A stretch of 64,000 nucleotides of DNA from Calendula officinalis (lineage: Eukaryota > Streptophyta > Magnoliopsida > Asterales > Asteraceae): NCBI GenBank assembly GCA_963853835.1, contig OY970834.1, forward strand, positions 38,285,257 through 38,349,256, in the 5' to 3' direction. Within the stretch, counting starts at the first letter, position 1. Every line of letters begins with the position of its first letter. The notes below the pieces were generated by a model, which worked only from the letters and a program-made list of their open reading frames with translations, did not search any database and was not told where the DNA came from. Made by a program: the position numbers and the translations under genes. Positions 1-11,850 of the stretch are shown here, piece after piece.

Positions 1-108
1 TGTATGCTTTCCAACAAGTCTAAGCAACTATCTTTATCCCAAATAAGGAGAAGCGAAGGTCAACTATATGTGTGTGTAAAAGTGTGAGCTAGTGTTAGTT
101 TGTATGTC

Positions 109-115
109 TATATAA
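109..115 (+). promoter_or_regulatory. TATA box of strictosidine-synthase-like copy 1
   Basis: TATATAA lies 63 bases before the ATG at 178, a normal distance for a plant TATA box plus a short leader. The inverted copy has a comparable TATA (TATAAAT on the minus strand, near 4632). Both copies may therefore have kept core promoters although their reading frames are broken. Confidence 0.5.
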
Positions 116-177
116 GGAAAGATACGTTGCAATACACAAACATATTATCCAACAAGTGCTTTGCATACATTATAACC

Positions 178-1491
178 ATGAAAACAAGCAGCCTTTTAGT
201 TGTCAACCTCATTGTTTGGTTCTTGCTTCTTGGAATTGTGTTTGCTAGTGAGTATAAAACTTTCAACAAACTTGCCTTGCCTGCAAGTGTCACAGGTCCT
301 GAATCTGCTGCATTTGACCGTGGTGGTGAAGGCCCGTATGTGGCGGTTGCAGACGGTCGGATTCTCAAATGGAAAGGTCCCACCGTTGGGTTCGTTGATT
401 TTGCACACACTTCACCTAACAGGTTGTGTGCTACTTTTCTTCCCTATAAACATCATTTACTATAGAAAGTTGACTAAATGACTTATAGCCTAACGATATC
501 TGGTGGTCCACAGAGTTGTGGGTTCAAGTAGACAAAAAATAATGTATCAACTTTATATAATGCATCAATTTTTAATAGTCAAGATCTGAGGTTACTTGGT
601 AAATAATATACATATATTTTTTTTTCAGGACCAAGAAATTATGTGATGGTACAAATGATCTGGAATTAGGACCAACATGTGGAAGACCAGTGGCTCTTAG
701 CTTTAACTATAAAACAAGTGATCTCGATATTGCGGATGCTTTCTTCGGTCTCCTGGTTGTAGGATTCAATGGTGGTCTCGCAACTCAACTTTCCGGTGGT
801 TACAAGTACCTATCTGGTATTGACGTTAGAAATGTTTATCTCACTGATGCTAGCTTAAATTACGATATAAGGTAAATTTTGCAACAAGTATAGAACGGTT
901 GAATTTGGTCTCCGAAGATGAAATCTAAGCAGGTTCAATCCCTTATAGGAACCCCGATTATATAAAAATACATATATGAGAGTTTGAATGGTTAATTTGA
1001 AATTAATGTAATATGTCTAGAATCTAAATTTTGACGAGAGTTTTTGTTGTGCAGATATACGGCACAACTACCGGACTCAACCGGAAGGCTATTGAAATAC
1101 AATCCAAGAACTCAACGAGTAACCGTTTTGTTAAGCGGGCTGTCGGGAATAGGTGGTTCAGCCGTTAGTAGTGACCTAAAGTATGTTTTGGTTCCAGACT
1201 ATGTTAACAAGAAAATCCAAAGGTATTGGGTGCGGGACCAAAAAGGAACACAAATGAGGTTTTCTTGACCGACTTTGGGAGCCCGAAAAATATCAAACGG
1301 GCAGTAAATGACGGAGAGTTTTGGGTGGCGGTTGAGAATGAGGTTCAAGGGTTAATGGGTCTGCAATGGTCCTACAAACTGTCCCGCTTACACAATTCAT
1401 GGGCATGAATGTTGCGGTGGTTCAAGAGATCAATGAGGCATTATATGTGGGTTCGAGCCACACTGATTTCCTTGGCGTTTACACCAACTAG
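178..1491 (+). pseudogene. Strictosidine-synthase-like (SSL) gene copy 1, frameshifted
   Basis: Three exons (178-422, 629-871, 1055-1491) with GT-AG introns encode a six-bladed beta-propeller of the strictosidine synthase-like family. These are secreted or vacuolar proteins; most plant SSLs are not true strictosidine synthases. The start has a clear signal peptide (MKTSSLLVVNLIVWFLLLG...). Family landmarks follow in order: TGPESAAFDRGGEGPYVAVADGRILKW in exon 1, KKLCDGTNDLELGPTCGRP and LLVVGFNGGLATQL in exon 2, and GRLLKYNPRTQRVTVLLSGL and YVLVPDYVNKKIQRYW in exon 3. The frame is lost by one base near 1229-1236 and again near 1348-1353. The tail is readable to a family-like end (GVYTN, stop at 1489-1491). 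Without the two shifts it would be about 308 residues, near family size. Exon 2 is also shorter than usual between the GGL and DASL motifs. A sequencing error is conceivable for the first shift, but the second is shared with copy 2. Confidence 0.8.
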
Positions 1492-1952
1492 AATCTTGTT
1501 ACCTTGAATGACAAGCACTATCGTTTTATATGACTATAGGAGGATGTGATCGATATTAATTCTCCCAAAATAAAGAGTATTTACTTTTGTTGAACGTTTT
1601 TTAGAATAAAAATGTATGTTTAATCTTGATTTGGCTTTGTTATGGGAAAACAAGAGTTGAATGCGGAAATAACAAGTTCTTAGAATACAACTAAAACACA
1701 ACTTAACTAATGCACCTAAAATCCTTAAAAAAATGAAACCCAAAAAAATAAAAAGAGCCCTGGCATTCTATGCCGATGACATGATAACTTGAGGTTTAGA
1801 GTGCAAAACTGTGTAAAGTTGAAGGTCTTCACAAACTTAGTCAAATTAAACTAAGAAAATTATCTACTAATTAACCTATGCCCTAATTTTCACAAATTCA
1901 TCATCCAAATCCAATTCTGTCAGTTCTGATCTTTTGTCCAAACAACAAATCA

Positions 1953-3215
1953 ATGGGTTTGAAGGTACGACGTTTTTCTTATCTATATAGAGGACAATCT
2001 GTTGAATCTTATACATATTACTTTCGCTGGTAAATTGATTAACTTTTTCCTATTTCTTAGTCATTCATTTCGTTCCCTAATCGTGAATTCTAAATTCCAT
2101 CTTTGTATTCTTAGAGGGGATTCATTTGATCGATTTACAAAGAACGTTTCTTGTCCATGCTTTTGATCACTAATTTTATTTTCACGTGTTAATTATCTGG
2201 CTTGGGATAAGTATTTGTCGTAGGCTTATGGCCTGATTATGCAACAATTTGCGATACGTTAAAAATCTCCATAATCATAATTGTAGTTGAAATTGGGGAA
2301 GCCCCTACACAAATAATATAGAGATAACTACCAAAAATCAAACTACACACACTCATTTTCCCAAAGATAACTTATCGACTCAAATCTTCCCAAATAGACT
2401 TAATTTTTTTGTGCGACTACGGATTTTTTTGTGCCACCAAAGGACATTTGTCAAATGAAGTCTTTTTTGGAAATTTTAGATTTTTCGAAATCATCCAATA
2501 ATATAAGGGTCTTAGTTCTAACTTGTAATTGATTTTTTTGTGTAGGAGGATTTTGAGGAATTTGCTCAGAAAGCAAAGACTCTTCCTGGTAGTACTACCA
2601 ACAACGACAAGCTTATACTGTATGGACTATACAAGCAAGCCACAGTTGGAGCAGTGAATACAGGCACCATATATCTGTCTAATTAATTATCTACCCTTGC
2701 ATTCATTTAATTAACTTAACACAAAATATTAATATAAATTTGTTTAATTTACAGATCGTCCTGGTATGTTCAACATGACAGATAGAGCCAAATGGGATGC
2801 TTGGAAGGCTGTCGAAGGTATTGCTCCGCTAGTAACGAATGGTTGAGTATTGGGTCATTTCATAAAATATTAATTGCTACTAATGTATTTTTTTACAAAT
2901 GTTACGTTTTATGCACTTTTTTCGTACATCCTAAGTCACTTAACACATGTTACGCCCTAGTCATTTGTGTAAAAAGAAGTGTTCAAAATTACGAGGGCGG
3001 AACATTTTTCTGAGTTTAATGACTTAGAGTGCATAAAATGTATGATGCATAAAATATAACATTTATAAAAGTAGATTAATTGTTATTCTATGACGTTAGT
3101 CCATTGAAGTAACTATTTATAACTTATTATCGTGGTTTCTCTTTATGTGACAGCAAAATCCAAGGAGGAAGCAATGAGTGATTATATCGCCAAAGTGAAA
3201 CAACTGCTAGGATAA
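1953..3215 (+). CDS. Acyl-CoA-binding protein, small cytosolic class (ACBP6-like)
   Basis: Four exons (1953-1964, 2546-2663, 2755-2817, 3154-3215) give an 84-residue protein ending in KVKQLLG. It matches the 10-kDa acyl-CoA-binding family, which binds long-chain acyl-CoA esters in the cytosol and buffers or shuttles them between plastid and ER. Visible family signatures are the DKLILYGLYKQATVG helix-2 motif (with the binding Tyr and Lys), DRPGMFNM, and RAKWDAWKAV followed by KSKEEAMSDYI. There is no signal peptide, membrane segment or ankyrin/kelch extension, so it belongs to the small class. The four-codon first exon (MGLK) is typical of these genes. Intron 2 starts with GC rather than GT at 2664-2665 (ACAG|GCACC); no GT is available that would keep the frame. 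The protein is a few residues shorter than the usual 87-92 at the C-terminus. It looks functional and sits between two inverted SSL pseudogenes. Confidence 0.87.
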
Positions 3216-3599
3216 CCAACCATGATCGAGTTCATTAATTGGCCTGTTTAAGAAGAATTTTGCTTAATTAATTACAACATTATTTAAGGAATTTATGATT
3301 TACAGCTTTTAATTTCTTTCCGTCAATAACATTCTACATGCTTTTTTTGCAGTGTCAATTTGGTTTTCGATGAATCCAATAGCAAATATGATTTGGTTGA
3401 AAATTTAGTGAGGGCCAGAAATGCATCAATGGATACTAAGCATATATAGCTTAGCAATAGATGTAATAAAAATGCTCAAAACATAATAGAATGGTAAACT
3501 TAACCGGAATCAATAACATATATAGTACACAAGAACTCTTAAACAGAATAACATTTAAAAGTAGAAATAATAAATAGAAAAGTGAGCTGTTTTCATTCA

Positions 3600-4588
3600 G
3601 GACATGATAACGAGTTGGTACAAAATCAGAGCAAGTCGAACCCACATATAATGCATTGTTGCTCTCCTGAACCACACCAAGACTCATGTTTAAGAAGTGT
3701 ACATATTGTAGCACCATTGCAGACCCATTAACCCTTACACCTCATTCTCTACCGCCACCCAAAACTCTCCATCGTTTATGGCCCGTTGGGCTCCCAAAGT
3801 CGGTCAGGAAAACCTCATTTGTGTTCCTTTTTGTGTACCTTTGGATCTTATTCTTCACATAATCTGGAACCAAAACATACTTGCTAACGGCTGGACCACC
3901 TACTCCCGACAGCCCGCTTAACAAAACGTTGAGTTCTTGGATCATATTTCAATAGTCGAGTCGGGTTTTGCCATGTCCCTGCAAAATTTGATAAAAGAAA
4001 AGGAAGGACTTGATTGTCAATTGAGATGAAATTGCTTTGTTAATGTTCTGTAAGAATCAGCGAAACTGTACCAAATCAAAGGAATATAAGCAAATTTTGC
4101 AAAACTAAATTACCTTATAAGTCAAGCTAGCATCAGTCAAATAAACATTTCCAGTATACGTAGAAAGATACTTGTAACGACCAGAAAGTTGAGTTGCAAG
4201 GCCGCCATTAAACCCTACAACAAGGAGACGCATCGGTGATATAAAGATCACTAGTTTTGTAATTGAAGCTAAGAGCCACTGGTCTCCCACCTAATTCCAG
4301 ATCATTTGTACCATCACATTTGTCCTGAAAACAAAATCAAAATTCACAAAGTAATTAGTAACTTTAGACAAATTAATTAAAGTAAGTTATTACAAATTAA
4401 GTAGCAAAACCTGTTAGGTGAAGTGTGTAACGAACCCAACGGTGGGACCTTTCCGCCACATACCACCACCACGATCAAATGCAGCAGATTGAGGACCTGT
4501 GACACTTGCCAAGTTTGTTGAAACTAGTATAATTATTGGTTCCAAGAAGCAAGAACCAAACAATAACGAAAAGGTTGTTTGTTTTCAT
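3600..4588 (-). pseudogene. Strictosidine-synthase-like copy 2, heavily decayed
   Basis: Minus-strand relative of the gene at 178-1491. Its exons correspond to 4411-4588 (start codon at 4586-4588), 4114-4324 and about 3600-3978. Exon 1 keeps a shortened signal peptide and TGP..SAAFDRGGG but has lost the blade that follows. Exon 2 keeps CDGTNDLELGG and LLVVGFNGGLATQLSG. Exon 3 keeps LLKYDPRTQ, YVLVPDYV, NTNEVFLTDFGSP and NALYVGS. Lesions include an 8-base deletion after PRTQ (near 3930), a deletion at IQRY, a TAA in the EVQ region (near 3734), and a one-base shift at the same place as in copy 1. The normal stop is not preserved. It is certainly a pseudogene. Together with copy 1 it forms an inverted pair around the acyl-CoA-binding protein gene. 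Confidence 0.82.
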
Positions 4589-5590
4589 GACTATTGTTGA
4601 CAATGGTTTGTTTGTGGATTCTGAATTGGTCTATTTATACACATTTAAGCTCAATTTGTGATAGCCACTGCTTCTCCCTTGTTGAGATAAAACTTGAAGT
4701 CGTTAAAAAGTATGCCGACTTTGGTTAGTCAACTGCTTCTTTATCCTTCTTTGGCGATTCAAGACTCATGCCGACCTACAGGTGCAACTGGCCAACAAGG
4801 GTTTTTTTAGGATTACCTTCTAATTAGACTTTAGTTGGTCTTTCACTGTGATATGTAAAGTTACATCCAAGAATTTCTTAAGAAAGTTACAACTGCAATT
4901 CTGCAAATTTGCCTAATTATTTCAAGGCCAAAATAACATGGCTTTCTACTACCTTAAAGGGAAAATAATTGATTTAGTCTTCATTGTGTTTTTCACGCTT
5001 CTAATCTTAATATATATATTGAGATAAACGTATACTCCGCTCTAACGAAAGTAAGTTAATTAAGAAAACGCGACGAAATTAATGAGTCGAACTACTAAAT
5101 CGACCATTTTATCAAGTTCAAGGTATCATAGTACACTTTAATAATTCAAGCTAGTAAATGATATAGTCAAAAGGTTATAACATTCATTTGGTCTTATTTT
5201 AACTTATGACATCTGCCATTCATTTTTATACATTTAAGCGTGTAAACACATATATCATTTTTCGTTACCCGTTGATTTAATCGCAATATTTCACGGAGAA
5301 GTTTTCTGAAAAAGATTGGTTGATTTTTGGAAGAAGGATGATTGATTGATCATTACTTAATAAAGTGTGAATTTAAACACAAGCATGCAATCCGAGTGAG
5401 AATGTTGGTGCTTTTCTATCGTCGGTTTTACTTATAATAAAATTATATTTGCCTGTTGACAACAAGCATGCAATCACTTGTATGCTTACTTTATCATAAA
5501 TTTCTATTGAATATTGTTATTCATTACAAATAAGGTATTATTTTTTTCACGGTTATATCTCCACGCTTTTGCAGCAAACGTGTACCTTTT
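4589..5590. other. Intergenic; putative promoter of SSL copy 2, otherwise nothing seen
   Basis: A minus-strand TATAAAT near 4632 fits the promoter of SSL copy 2. The rest is AT-rich DNA with no convincing coding, RNA or repeat structure visible by eye. Confidence 0.4.
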
Positions 5591-5592
5591 TT

Positions 5593-6245
5593 AGAAAATC
5601 CACGGCCCTCTCTAAGTTTCATGTTGTATTTCAAAGTTTGTCCATGAACCCTCTTCCTGCAGGCCTTGGGAAAACCTTAATTGTCTGGCTGATTATAGCA
5701 AAGATTATTAAAATAAACTTGAATTAAAATATGAATAAATAAACTACCATTGCGTCTCCTTGTTTTGCGACATGTCTTGACATAGTTCTGCCAATGCTTC
5801 TTAAAGTGACCATTTGGAATAACGTTGTTATGCTTAACCATGGCTGCTCTGCAAAAGATATCATGTAGGTATAGTTGCAGACTACCCTTTCACTAACTAA
5901 TTCAAAGTAGGAATTTAGAGGAAAAGTGCGATGAAGATTAGCAGTAAAAAACGCTAAAAATGCGAGGTTATTGACCTATGTTAAGATATAATAAAAATGC
6001 GAAATGAATAACTTTGAAATCGTAGAGAATTAGAGATTGATGAAGAATCCATTTGTATGCCATAAGAATTTGAGCTACAATCAAGCAGAAATCGAACAAA
6101 TGATAATATCTTGGTAAAGATTCAAGCAAAACATAACTGAGTTCTAGCCAAAAACCTTCGGTTACAGAGGTGAATGGCGCTTTCGGAGGAATTTTGAGCT
6201 GGGAAAGTACAATGGATACTAAATCCATAGATTGGGATAATGGGC
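5593..6245 (-). pseudogene. 5'-partial duplicate of the ribosomal protein eL13 gene
   Basis: This stretch repeats the front half of the eL13 gene at 7213-8800 in the same orientation. It contains the promoter side with TGGGCC motifs (near 6240), the leader exon (near 6120-6200), the leader intron, exon 1 (about 5747-5842, start codon context kept) and part of exon 2 (about 5593-5695). Exon 1 has lost about 25 bases in the WFNQPARK region. Exon 2 has lost the RPQV region and a few other bases. The copy stops at the ...EGRGFS codons, and exons 3 and 4 are absent. Introns are retained, so it arose by DNA duplication rather than retroposition. It cannot make eL13. The promoter may still be transcribed. 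Confidence 0.85.
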
Positions 6246-6249
6246 CGGC

Positions 6250-7212
6250 CCGTATTTACATCTATTCTATTTTTCGTTTTTTCTAAAACAATGGACGGCC
6301 CAATTAAGTCAATGGCACTCTAGACCTAGTTATATATTTTTGACTTTGATGAAGTTTCAGGAGATTGATGTAAGATGTTTCCGATAACCTATACATGATG
6401 GGTTTAAATCCCATTGAGGACAAAAAAGATAGATTTGATGCCGTTAAAAAAATTACAATTGAATGACGTTATATATTAGTACCTAAAAACATTTGTTAAT
6501 CTTTGTTATGTATTCATCTTTTCCTACTCAATTTTTTTTCTTGGGTTAAAACCCGATTTTAAACCAAAATGTAACACAAAATTGTGTGTGAATCGTAACA
6601 TAAAAACGATGAAAACACCAACGTACTTCATCTTCCTGCTTGTTCGCGTGCAGGGGAGTGCGTATGTGTACTCCCAAATTGTTTTCATCAAACAGAGTTA
6701 GGGGGAGTGCGTAGTGTGGGTTAATTACCAGACAGAGTTGTGTTGTGTGTATGTGTAATTTGCGTATAATGCAGGTGTATGTTTACTTTGGAGCATTTCA
6801 AGTAATTATATACGAGTGTTGATATATACAGCTTAAGGACTGTATTTGAGAATGTTCTTGTATCTAAGACCATTCGTACACCAGTAACATTTCAATATCA
6901 TATCAGTTTTATCTCTTTAGACCAAACACGACAAACTTTGACCAAATTCGTAAAGGTGTGATTAACATTAAAACCTGTTGTAACAATATAAAAAATAACA
7001 TAATGTAACACACTTTGACCAAATTCTCTGGCCACCCCTTAATTTTGTTACAGCAATTGGCTACTTTGAAGGTGGTTACCAACTCAATTTCAAATGATTA
7101 AGTTCAAACAGATGATAACACAAGCCAAGTGTCAACATTTTAAGCAAAATAACATTCAAAACTGTTCCAAACATATCCTTAAACAAAGAGTCTTAACTTA
7201 ACACTGTCTTAC
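6250..7212. other. Intergenic region with the eL13 3' flank
   Basis: AT-rich spacer. The last 100-150 bases before 7212 are the likely 3' UTR and polyadenylation region of the minus-strand eL13 gene. A short stretch near 6350-6430 has a tRNA-like box (GGTTTAAATCCC) and may be an old SINE tail. No coding signal is seen. Confidence 0.35.
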
Positions 7213-8047
7213 CTATTTCTTCTCTTCCTTCTCAGCCTCTGCAGCCCTCTTCAACCGTGCTCCCAAATGACGTTTGTTGGTTCTCTCAAGACGTAACTTA
7301 GCATACGCATTGAATGACTTCATTTCCTCAGTAACCTTCACAAATTCCGTAACTGCCTTCTCCCTCACAATGGGCAACACCGGGCCTTGAGCCTGTGTGG
7401 CAGTTGCCAGCTCATCTGGTGTAGAGTCACCCACCTGATTCAAAAACAAAAATGTTTAAAAAACGGGCGACCATCCAAATGGATCCAATTTGGCCCAAAA
7501 AAATTACCTTAGTTTTCCTTGCACGTCTTGGGAAGACAACGAGCTTAGCCTTGAAGGTTTTTAGCCTCTGAACATTTGCTTGCAATCCTTCTAAAGATCG
7601 GTTCCTGCGGCGATGATCCACAGCAATACCGATAGTTGGTGCAAGTTTCTTAGGGATACCTGCAGCCTGTTTTAAAAATTTTAAATTTTAAATCCGTTTG
7701 TATAATTAAACTCAATAAACAAAAGTTTTTGACTCTTACCTTCAATTCTTCAAGAGAAAATCCACGGCCCTCTCTAAGTTTCATGTTGTATTTCAAGGTT
7801 TGTCCATGAACCTGAGGGCGGAGTCTTCCTGCAGGCCTTGGGAAAACCTTAACGGCTTTTGCTTGTCTGGCTGAAAATAAATAAACAAATTATTATAATA
7901 AATTGAATTAAATTATGAACAGAAATAAATGAACCTACCATTGCGTCTCCTTGTTTTGCGGGCTGGTTGGTTAAACCATGTTTTGACATAGTTCTGCCAA
8001 TGCTTCTTGAAGTGGCCGTTTGGGATAACATTGTTATGCTTAACCAT
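7213..8047 (-). CDS. RPL13: 60S ribosomal protein L13 (eL13)
   Basis: Four coding exons on the minus strand (7939-8047, 7740-7870, 7508-7666, 7213-7434) with GT-AG introns encode about 206 residues, the normal plant eL13 length. Landmarks are MVKHNNVIPNGHFKKHWQNY at the start, then KVFPRPAGRLRPQVHGQT, KYNMKLREGRGFSLEELK and IGIAVDHRRRNRSLEGLQ. After these come VVFPRRARKTK and a lysine/glutamate-rich tail. eL13 is a component of the large cytosolic ribosomal subunit that contacts 28S rRNA. All splice phases join in frame and no lesion is seen. A leader intron (8055-8736) precedes the start codon, as in many plant ribosomal protein genes. A truncated duplicate of the 5' half lies 1 kb further along at 5593-6245. 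Confidence 0.95.
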
Positions 8048-8054
8048 GACTACT

Positions 8055-8736
8055 CTGTAAAAATTATCACATAGTTTATGTAGGTATAGTTACTATCACT
8101 TCACTAACTAATACAAAGTAGCAATTCATACCAAAACTAAAAACATTGAGCTAAAAACAAAGTTTAAATCATCTAAAAAGTACTGGTAAATAGGTGATCC
8201 TTTTCTATAATTATTTAATTATATTGCAAGTTTGCAACTATATAAAAAACAAAACGAGCAAACAAAATCACCAGAACATCTACACTAGTCTGCAGAGTGT
8301 ATGTGAAATTATATTAATAAATGAATTGATTACAATCTGATCTCAGATATCATTCATGTATACCAATAGTAAATGAATACACGTTACTAATATGCCTCCA
8401 ATTTCTACACAAATGTTAACAAAAACAATTCAAATTAGATATTTCATTAGCAAACATCTAACTATTATAAAAAAACCTTAGAATATGGGAACTTGATTAT
8501 GCAAAAGTGCGATGAAGATTAGCAGTAAAATTCGTTAAAAATGCGAGGTTATTGACCAACGACAAGATACAACTAGACCGTAAAAATGCGAAATTAAGAA
8601 CAAGTTTGAAATCATAGAGAATTAGAGATTGATTTTCCGATGAAGAATTTATTCACAAGGCATAAGAATTTGAGCTACATTCAAGCAGAAATCCAATAAA
8701 ATGATATAATTTTAGTAAAGATTAAGCAAATCAAAC
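8055..8736 (-). other. RPL13: Leader (5' UTR) intron of the eL13 gene
   Basis: On the minus strand the leader exon (about 8737-8800) ends AACTCAG|GTTTGA. The next exon starts after TTTTTACAG at 8055, seven bases before the ATG. Leader introns of this kind commonly enhance expression of plant ribosomal protein genes. The truncated copy keeps the same acceptor. Confidence 0.75.
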
Positions 8737-8807
8737 CTGAGTTCGAGCCAAAAACCTACGGTTGCAGAGGTGAAGGTGAAGCGGCTGCGGATTGTTCAAT
8801 GTATACC

Positions 8808-8922
8808 AAACCCTAAATCCATAGATAGGGATAATGGGCCCGTATTTACATTTATTTTATTTTTCGTTTTTTCTAAAACAATGCACGGTCCAATAAGGCT
8901 AACTATATAGTACTAATGGGCC
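8808..8922 (-). promoter_or_regulatory. RPL13: Telo-box and site II motifs of the eL13 promoter
   Basis: AAACCCTAA (8808-8816) and two TGGGCC motifs (8835-8840 and 8917-8922, plus-strand reading) lie at and just upstream of the predicted leader exon. The telo-box plus site II (TGGGCC/T) pairing is the well-known signature of plant ribosomal protein and cell-proliferation promoters, where TCP factors bind site II. Confidence 0.7.
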
Positions 8923-9538
8923 TTTAACTTATGTATCATTTGATTGTAGATGATTAATTTTGAATCATATGAATAATTCAGAGTTGTTTTATATCAATTC
9001 GGTTAATAAGTAAAAGATGTTCAATTTTTAATTTTTAAAAATTAATTAAAAGAGCTTATCAAACATTATGAATCTGCCGATTAAGAAACCGAATCACGAT
9101 GAGATCATTAAATAGGCTTTTCAAATAACCCCTTGGCCATATAAAGAATATTCGGAGATTCGGTCATCTACTGAAGTTTAAATCAAAGCCGAGGCAAATG
9201 TGTATTACCAATCCTCACAATTAGCTATATTTTTAACACAATATCAATACTGTTCTTGTTATGGGAAAGATATGAAACTTACATGAATCTTGGAGGGTGA
9301 CTTATGTAACTTACTACTCATGATTCATGAGAAAAAAATTCATATAAAAAGTATATATATCGGCTCTCTTCCCATGTTCCGAGTTACACTGTGATCAGGA
9401 CCAGACATCATCCAATCTCCCTTTCTTCCCCATTAATCTTTTATCATAGCATAAATGTCATGTAAGAAACTGAATTAACCCATATTTTTGTGTGTGTATA
9501 GTTTTTATATGTGTAGTTTATATTTTTCATGTTTTAAA

Positions 9539-9772
9539 ATGGTGTACACAACTACGATAATCGCAGCACCTGGAGCGGGTTCATTGGGAAAGTGCCACGT
9601 GGAAGGTATCAAGGAAGTGGCAGTTAACAAAACAGAAAATGCAAAAACAGATTCGTCGTCAAAAAGCTCATTTGATGTCATCAGCAAGGACGATGATCAG
9701 GTATTGGATTTCTTCTCGTTTGTAAACATTGTGGTTTATACTATATGGTTTGGAAGTTATGAAAGCATATGA
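9539..9772 (+). CDS. Unassigned short open frame
   Basis: I do not recognise this. An ATG at 9539 opens MVYTTTIIAAPGAGSLGKCH and continues through a Ser/Lys/Asp-rich stretch (ENAKTDSSSKSSFDVISKDDDQ) before becoming AT-rich and non-protein-like. A possible splice donor (CAG|GTATTG) sits after DDDQ near 9700. It could be the first exon of a gene whose remainder is lost, or chance. No partner exon or domain was seen downstream. Confidence 0.2.
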   Translation: MVYTTTIIAAPGAGSLGKCHVEGIKEVAVNKTENAKTDSSSKSSFDVISKDDDQVLDFFSFVNIVVYTIWFGSYESI

Positions 9773-11734
9773 TCATGATTTCATGAACAAATATTTTGTG
9801 CAATTTATGTTATTTTTAGCCTCTTAAATAGTTTGTATCAGAACATAAGCTCAGCCGGAGAATCCTCATAATATATTTTTATTTATAAAAAATCTTATAA
9901 AGTAATGGTTTATTCCTCTATTTATGTAGCAAGTTGCACATAATTTATGTGCATCAACGAGTATATAAGAGGTTGTTGATGAACAAGCTTAATTTTATTT
10001 ATTTATTTATTTAAATTTATATTTGTGTATATGGCAAACTTCTTTTTTGGGTGATTGAGTTTTGTTTGTGATGTATGTGCCCTAATTGTTGTCATAATTG
10101 ATTCTGAACCTTCATCTGGTCATCTGATAAATGTTTATATAGGGAGAGATCAAACTTGTGACCTTCAGAAAATCATTTCAAACGACTTAATTATTATTGT
10201 GGCCACTTATGAACATGTAACGTTTAAGGATTAAAATATTTGACCGTAAGTTGCATATGGTCGTTAAGTTAATTGTTTTCTCCACCTGAGGTACTGTGCA
10301 ACATGCTTAAATGATAATTTCCTTGTGTTATAGTTGAAAATATTAACTTCGATTTTAATTTTATACAGTTTAGCACCTTTTTTTTAATTTGTATTATACA
10401 ACTTTATAAATCACATCAAATAGTAAAAAAATGGTTGTCCAGAAAGAGATGGTCAATTTAATAGTTAACGGACTTTTATTTGCAGTTTAAAAATAAAAAT
10501 AAAGTAGAATAGGTAGTGTTATTTAAAAACATATATTTTTCTCAATATGAGTTCCAGCTCGTTCTGTGAATCGACTGATCTTAAGGCAACTATCTATTTT
10601 ATGGGTGGCTTGGATCATCCCGGGTGAACATCAGTGGCTACAAATGGATATTATTAGTTGATCTAGGAATTGGAGTTGAAATCCTATCGAAATATTACCC
10701 TACATAAAGTCTTCCCACTCAACCAGCAAAGATAATATTTTATGAATGGGAATTAATTCTTAGATCACATCTTTAGAATCATATATCACAATGTACAACT
10801 AATACTATAAACTGTACTAGTATATTAAATAATAATTGTAGTGTATAGATTAATAAATGTGTTGTATAAATCATAACCTTTTATAAATATAATACTTTAG
10901 AAGAAACCTTAGACATGGATAAGACGCTTGACAATCATGAATGATTATTAGATCCTTAGAACATCAAAGTGAAATAAGCGTGCTCTCGTGGAAGCCTTTC
11001 ATGATAACAATCTATTTATATCAAAAAGTCACATTTTTACTCAGTATAATCCGTTTGAAGCAACTTTTAATGCTTTTTGTGTGTGAAAAACTATAATGAA
11101 AAAGATCAAAAGATTTACGTGTTATTTAGATGATTCATATCTAAACGAATATATCATGCAGATGAATGAAATGCAGGTTAAAAGAGGGCTTACCAAACAT
11201 GTTTTATATGCCCGTTTAATTAAGAGGTTTCGTGTGGTCATTAAAAGAACTCACTAAATAGCCACTTAATCAGTAATTTCGGCCATAGCTCTTTTAACAT
11301 AGAAGAATCCACTTAAACTAATCTGATCGTTCTTTATCCAACCCAAAAGTTTTTTTCAAAAATTTGTTTTGGTTAAAAACTTGGTAATCTTGTGAAGATA
11401 GTAAGAAGTGATTTGTATGCAATAAAAAGTAATTTAAACATAATATGTTATTGTCATATTATAAAGTTAGAGTTAACATCATAAGAAAAGATATATCGCC
11501 TTAACATCATAAGTAAAGTTGTTTTGTATTTTATTAATATTTTTTAACATCATAATGATGTTTTGTCGCATGATATTATAACAGGTAATAATTTTGTTAG
11601 ATTGGGCTAAAAGTATTGATCAAAATCATGCAGAGTGACCCACATATCCACACAAAAAAACTAACTGCAAAATATGAAATTATTATTTATTTTGATAATA
11701 TAATGGTTTACTCAATTAATTGGTCTAGATCAAT

Positions 11735-11850
11735 TAGCCACCAAGGGTTGTCTTGGGAGGTTTGTCTTCAAGAGGTCTTGAGTTCAAGACTTGTTGGGGG
11801 CATTCCTTTGGAGAAAAAATGTGGTCGGGTTTATTCCCCAAAAAGATGAT
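11735..11850 (+). mobile_element. SINE-like fragment
   Basis: The stretch has the look of plant tRNA-derived SINE/solo-pol-III debris: GGTTGTCTTGGGAGG, then a B-box-like GAGTTCAAGAC, then a body with GGGCATTCCTTTGG. No clean target duplication or poly-A tail could be fixed by eye. An overlapping open frame (11616-11849) is explained by this repeat. Confidence 0.3.

Noticed and set aside
11616..11849. 77-codon frame near a SINE-like stretch
   Set aside because: The readable part coincides with a dispersed non-coding repeat; no protein family recognised.
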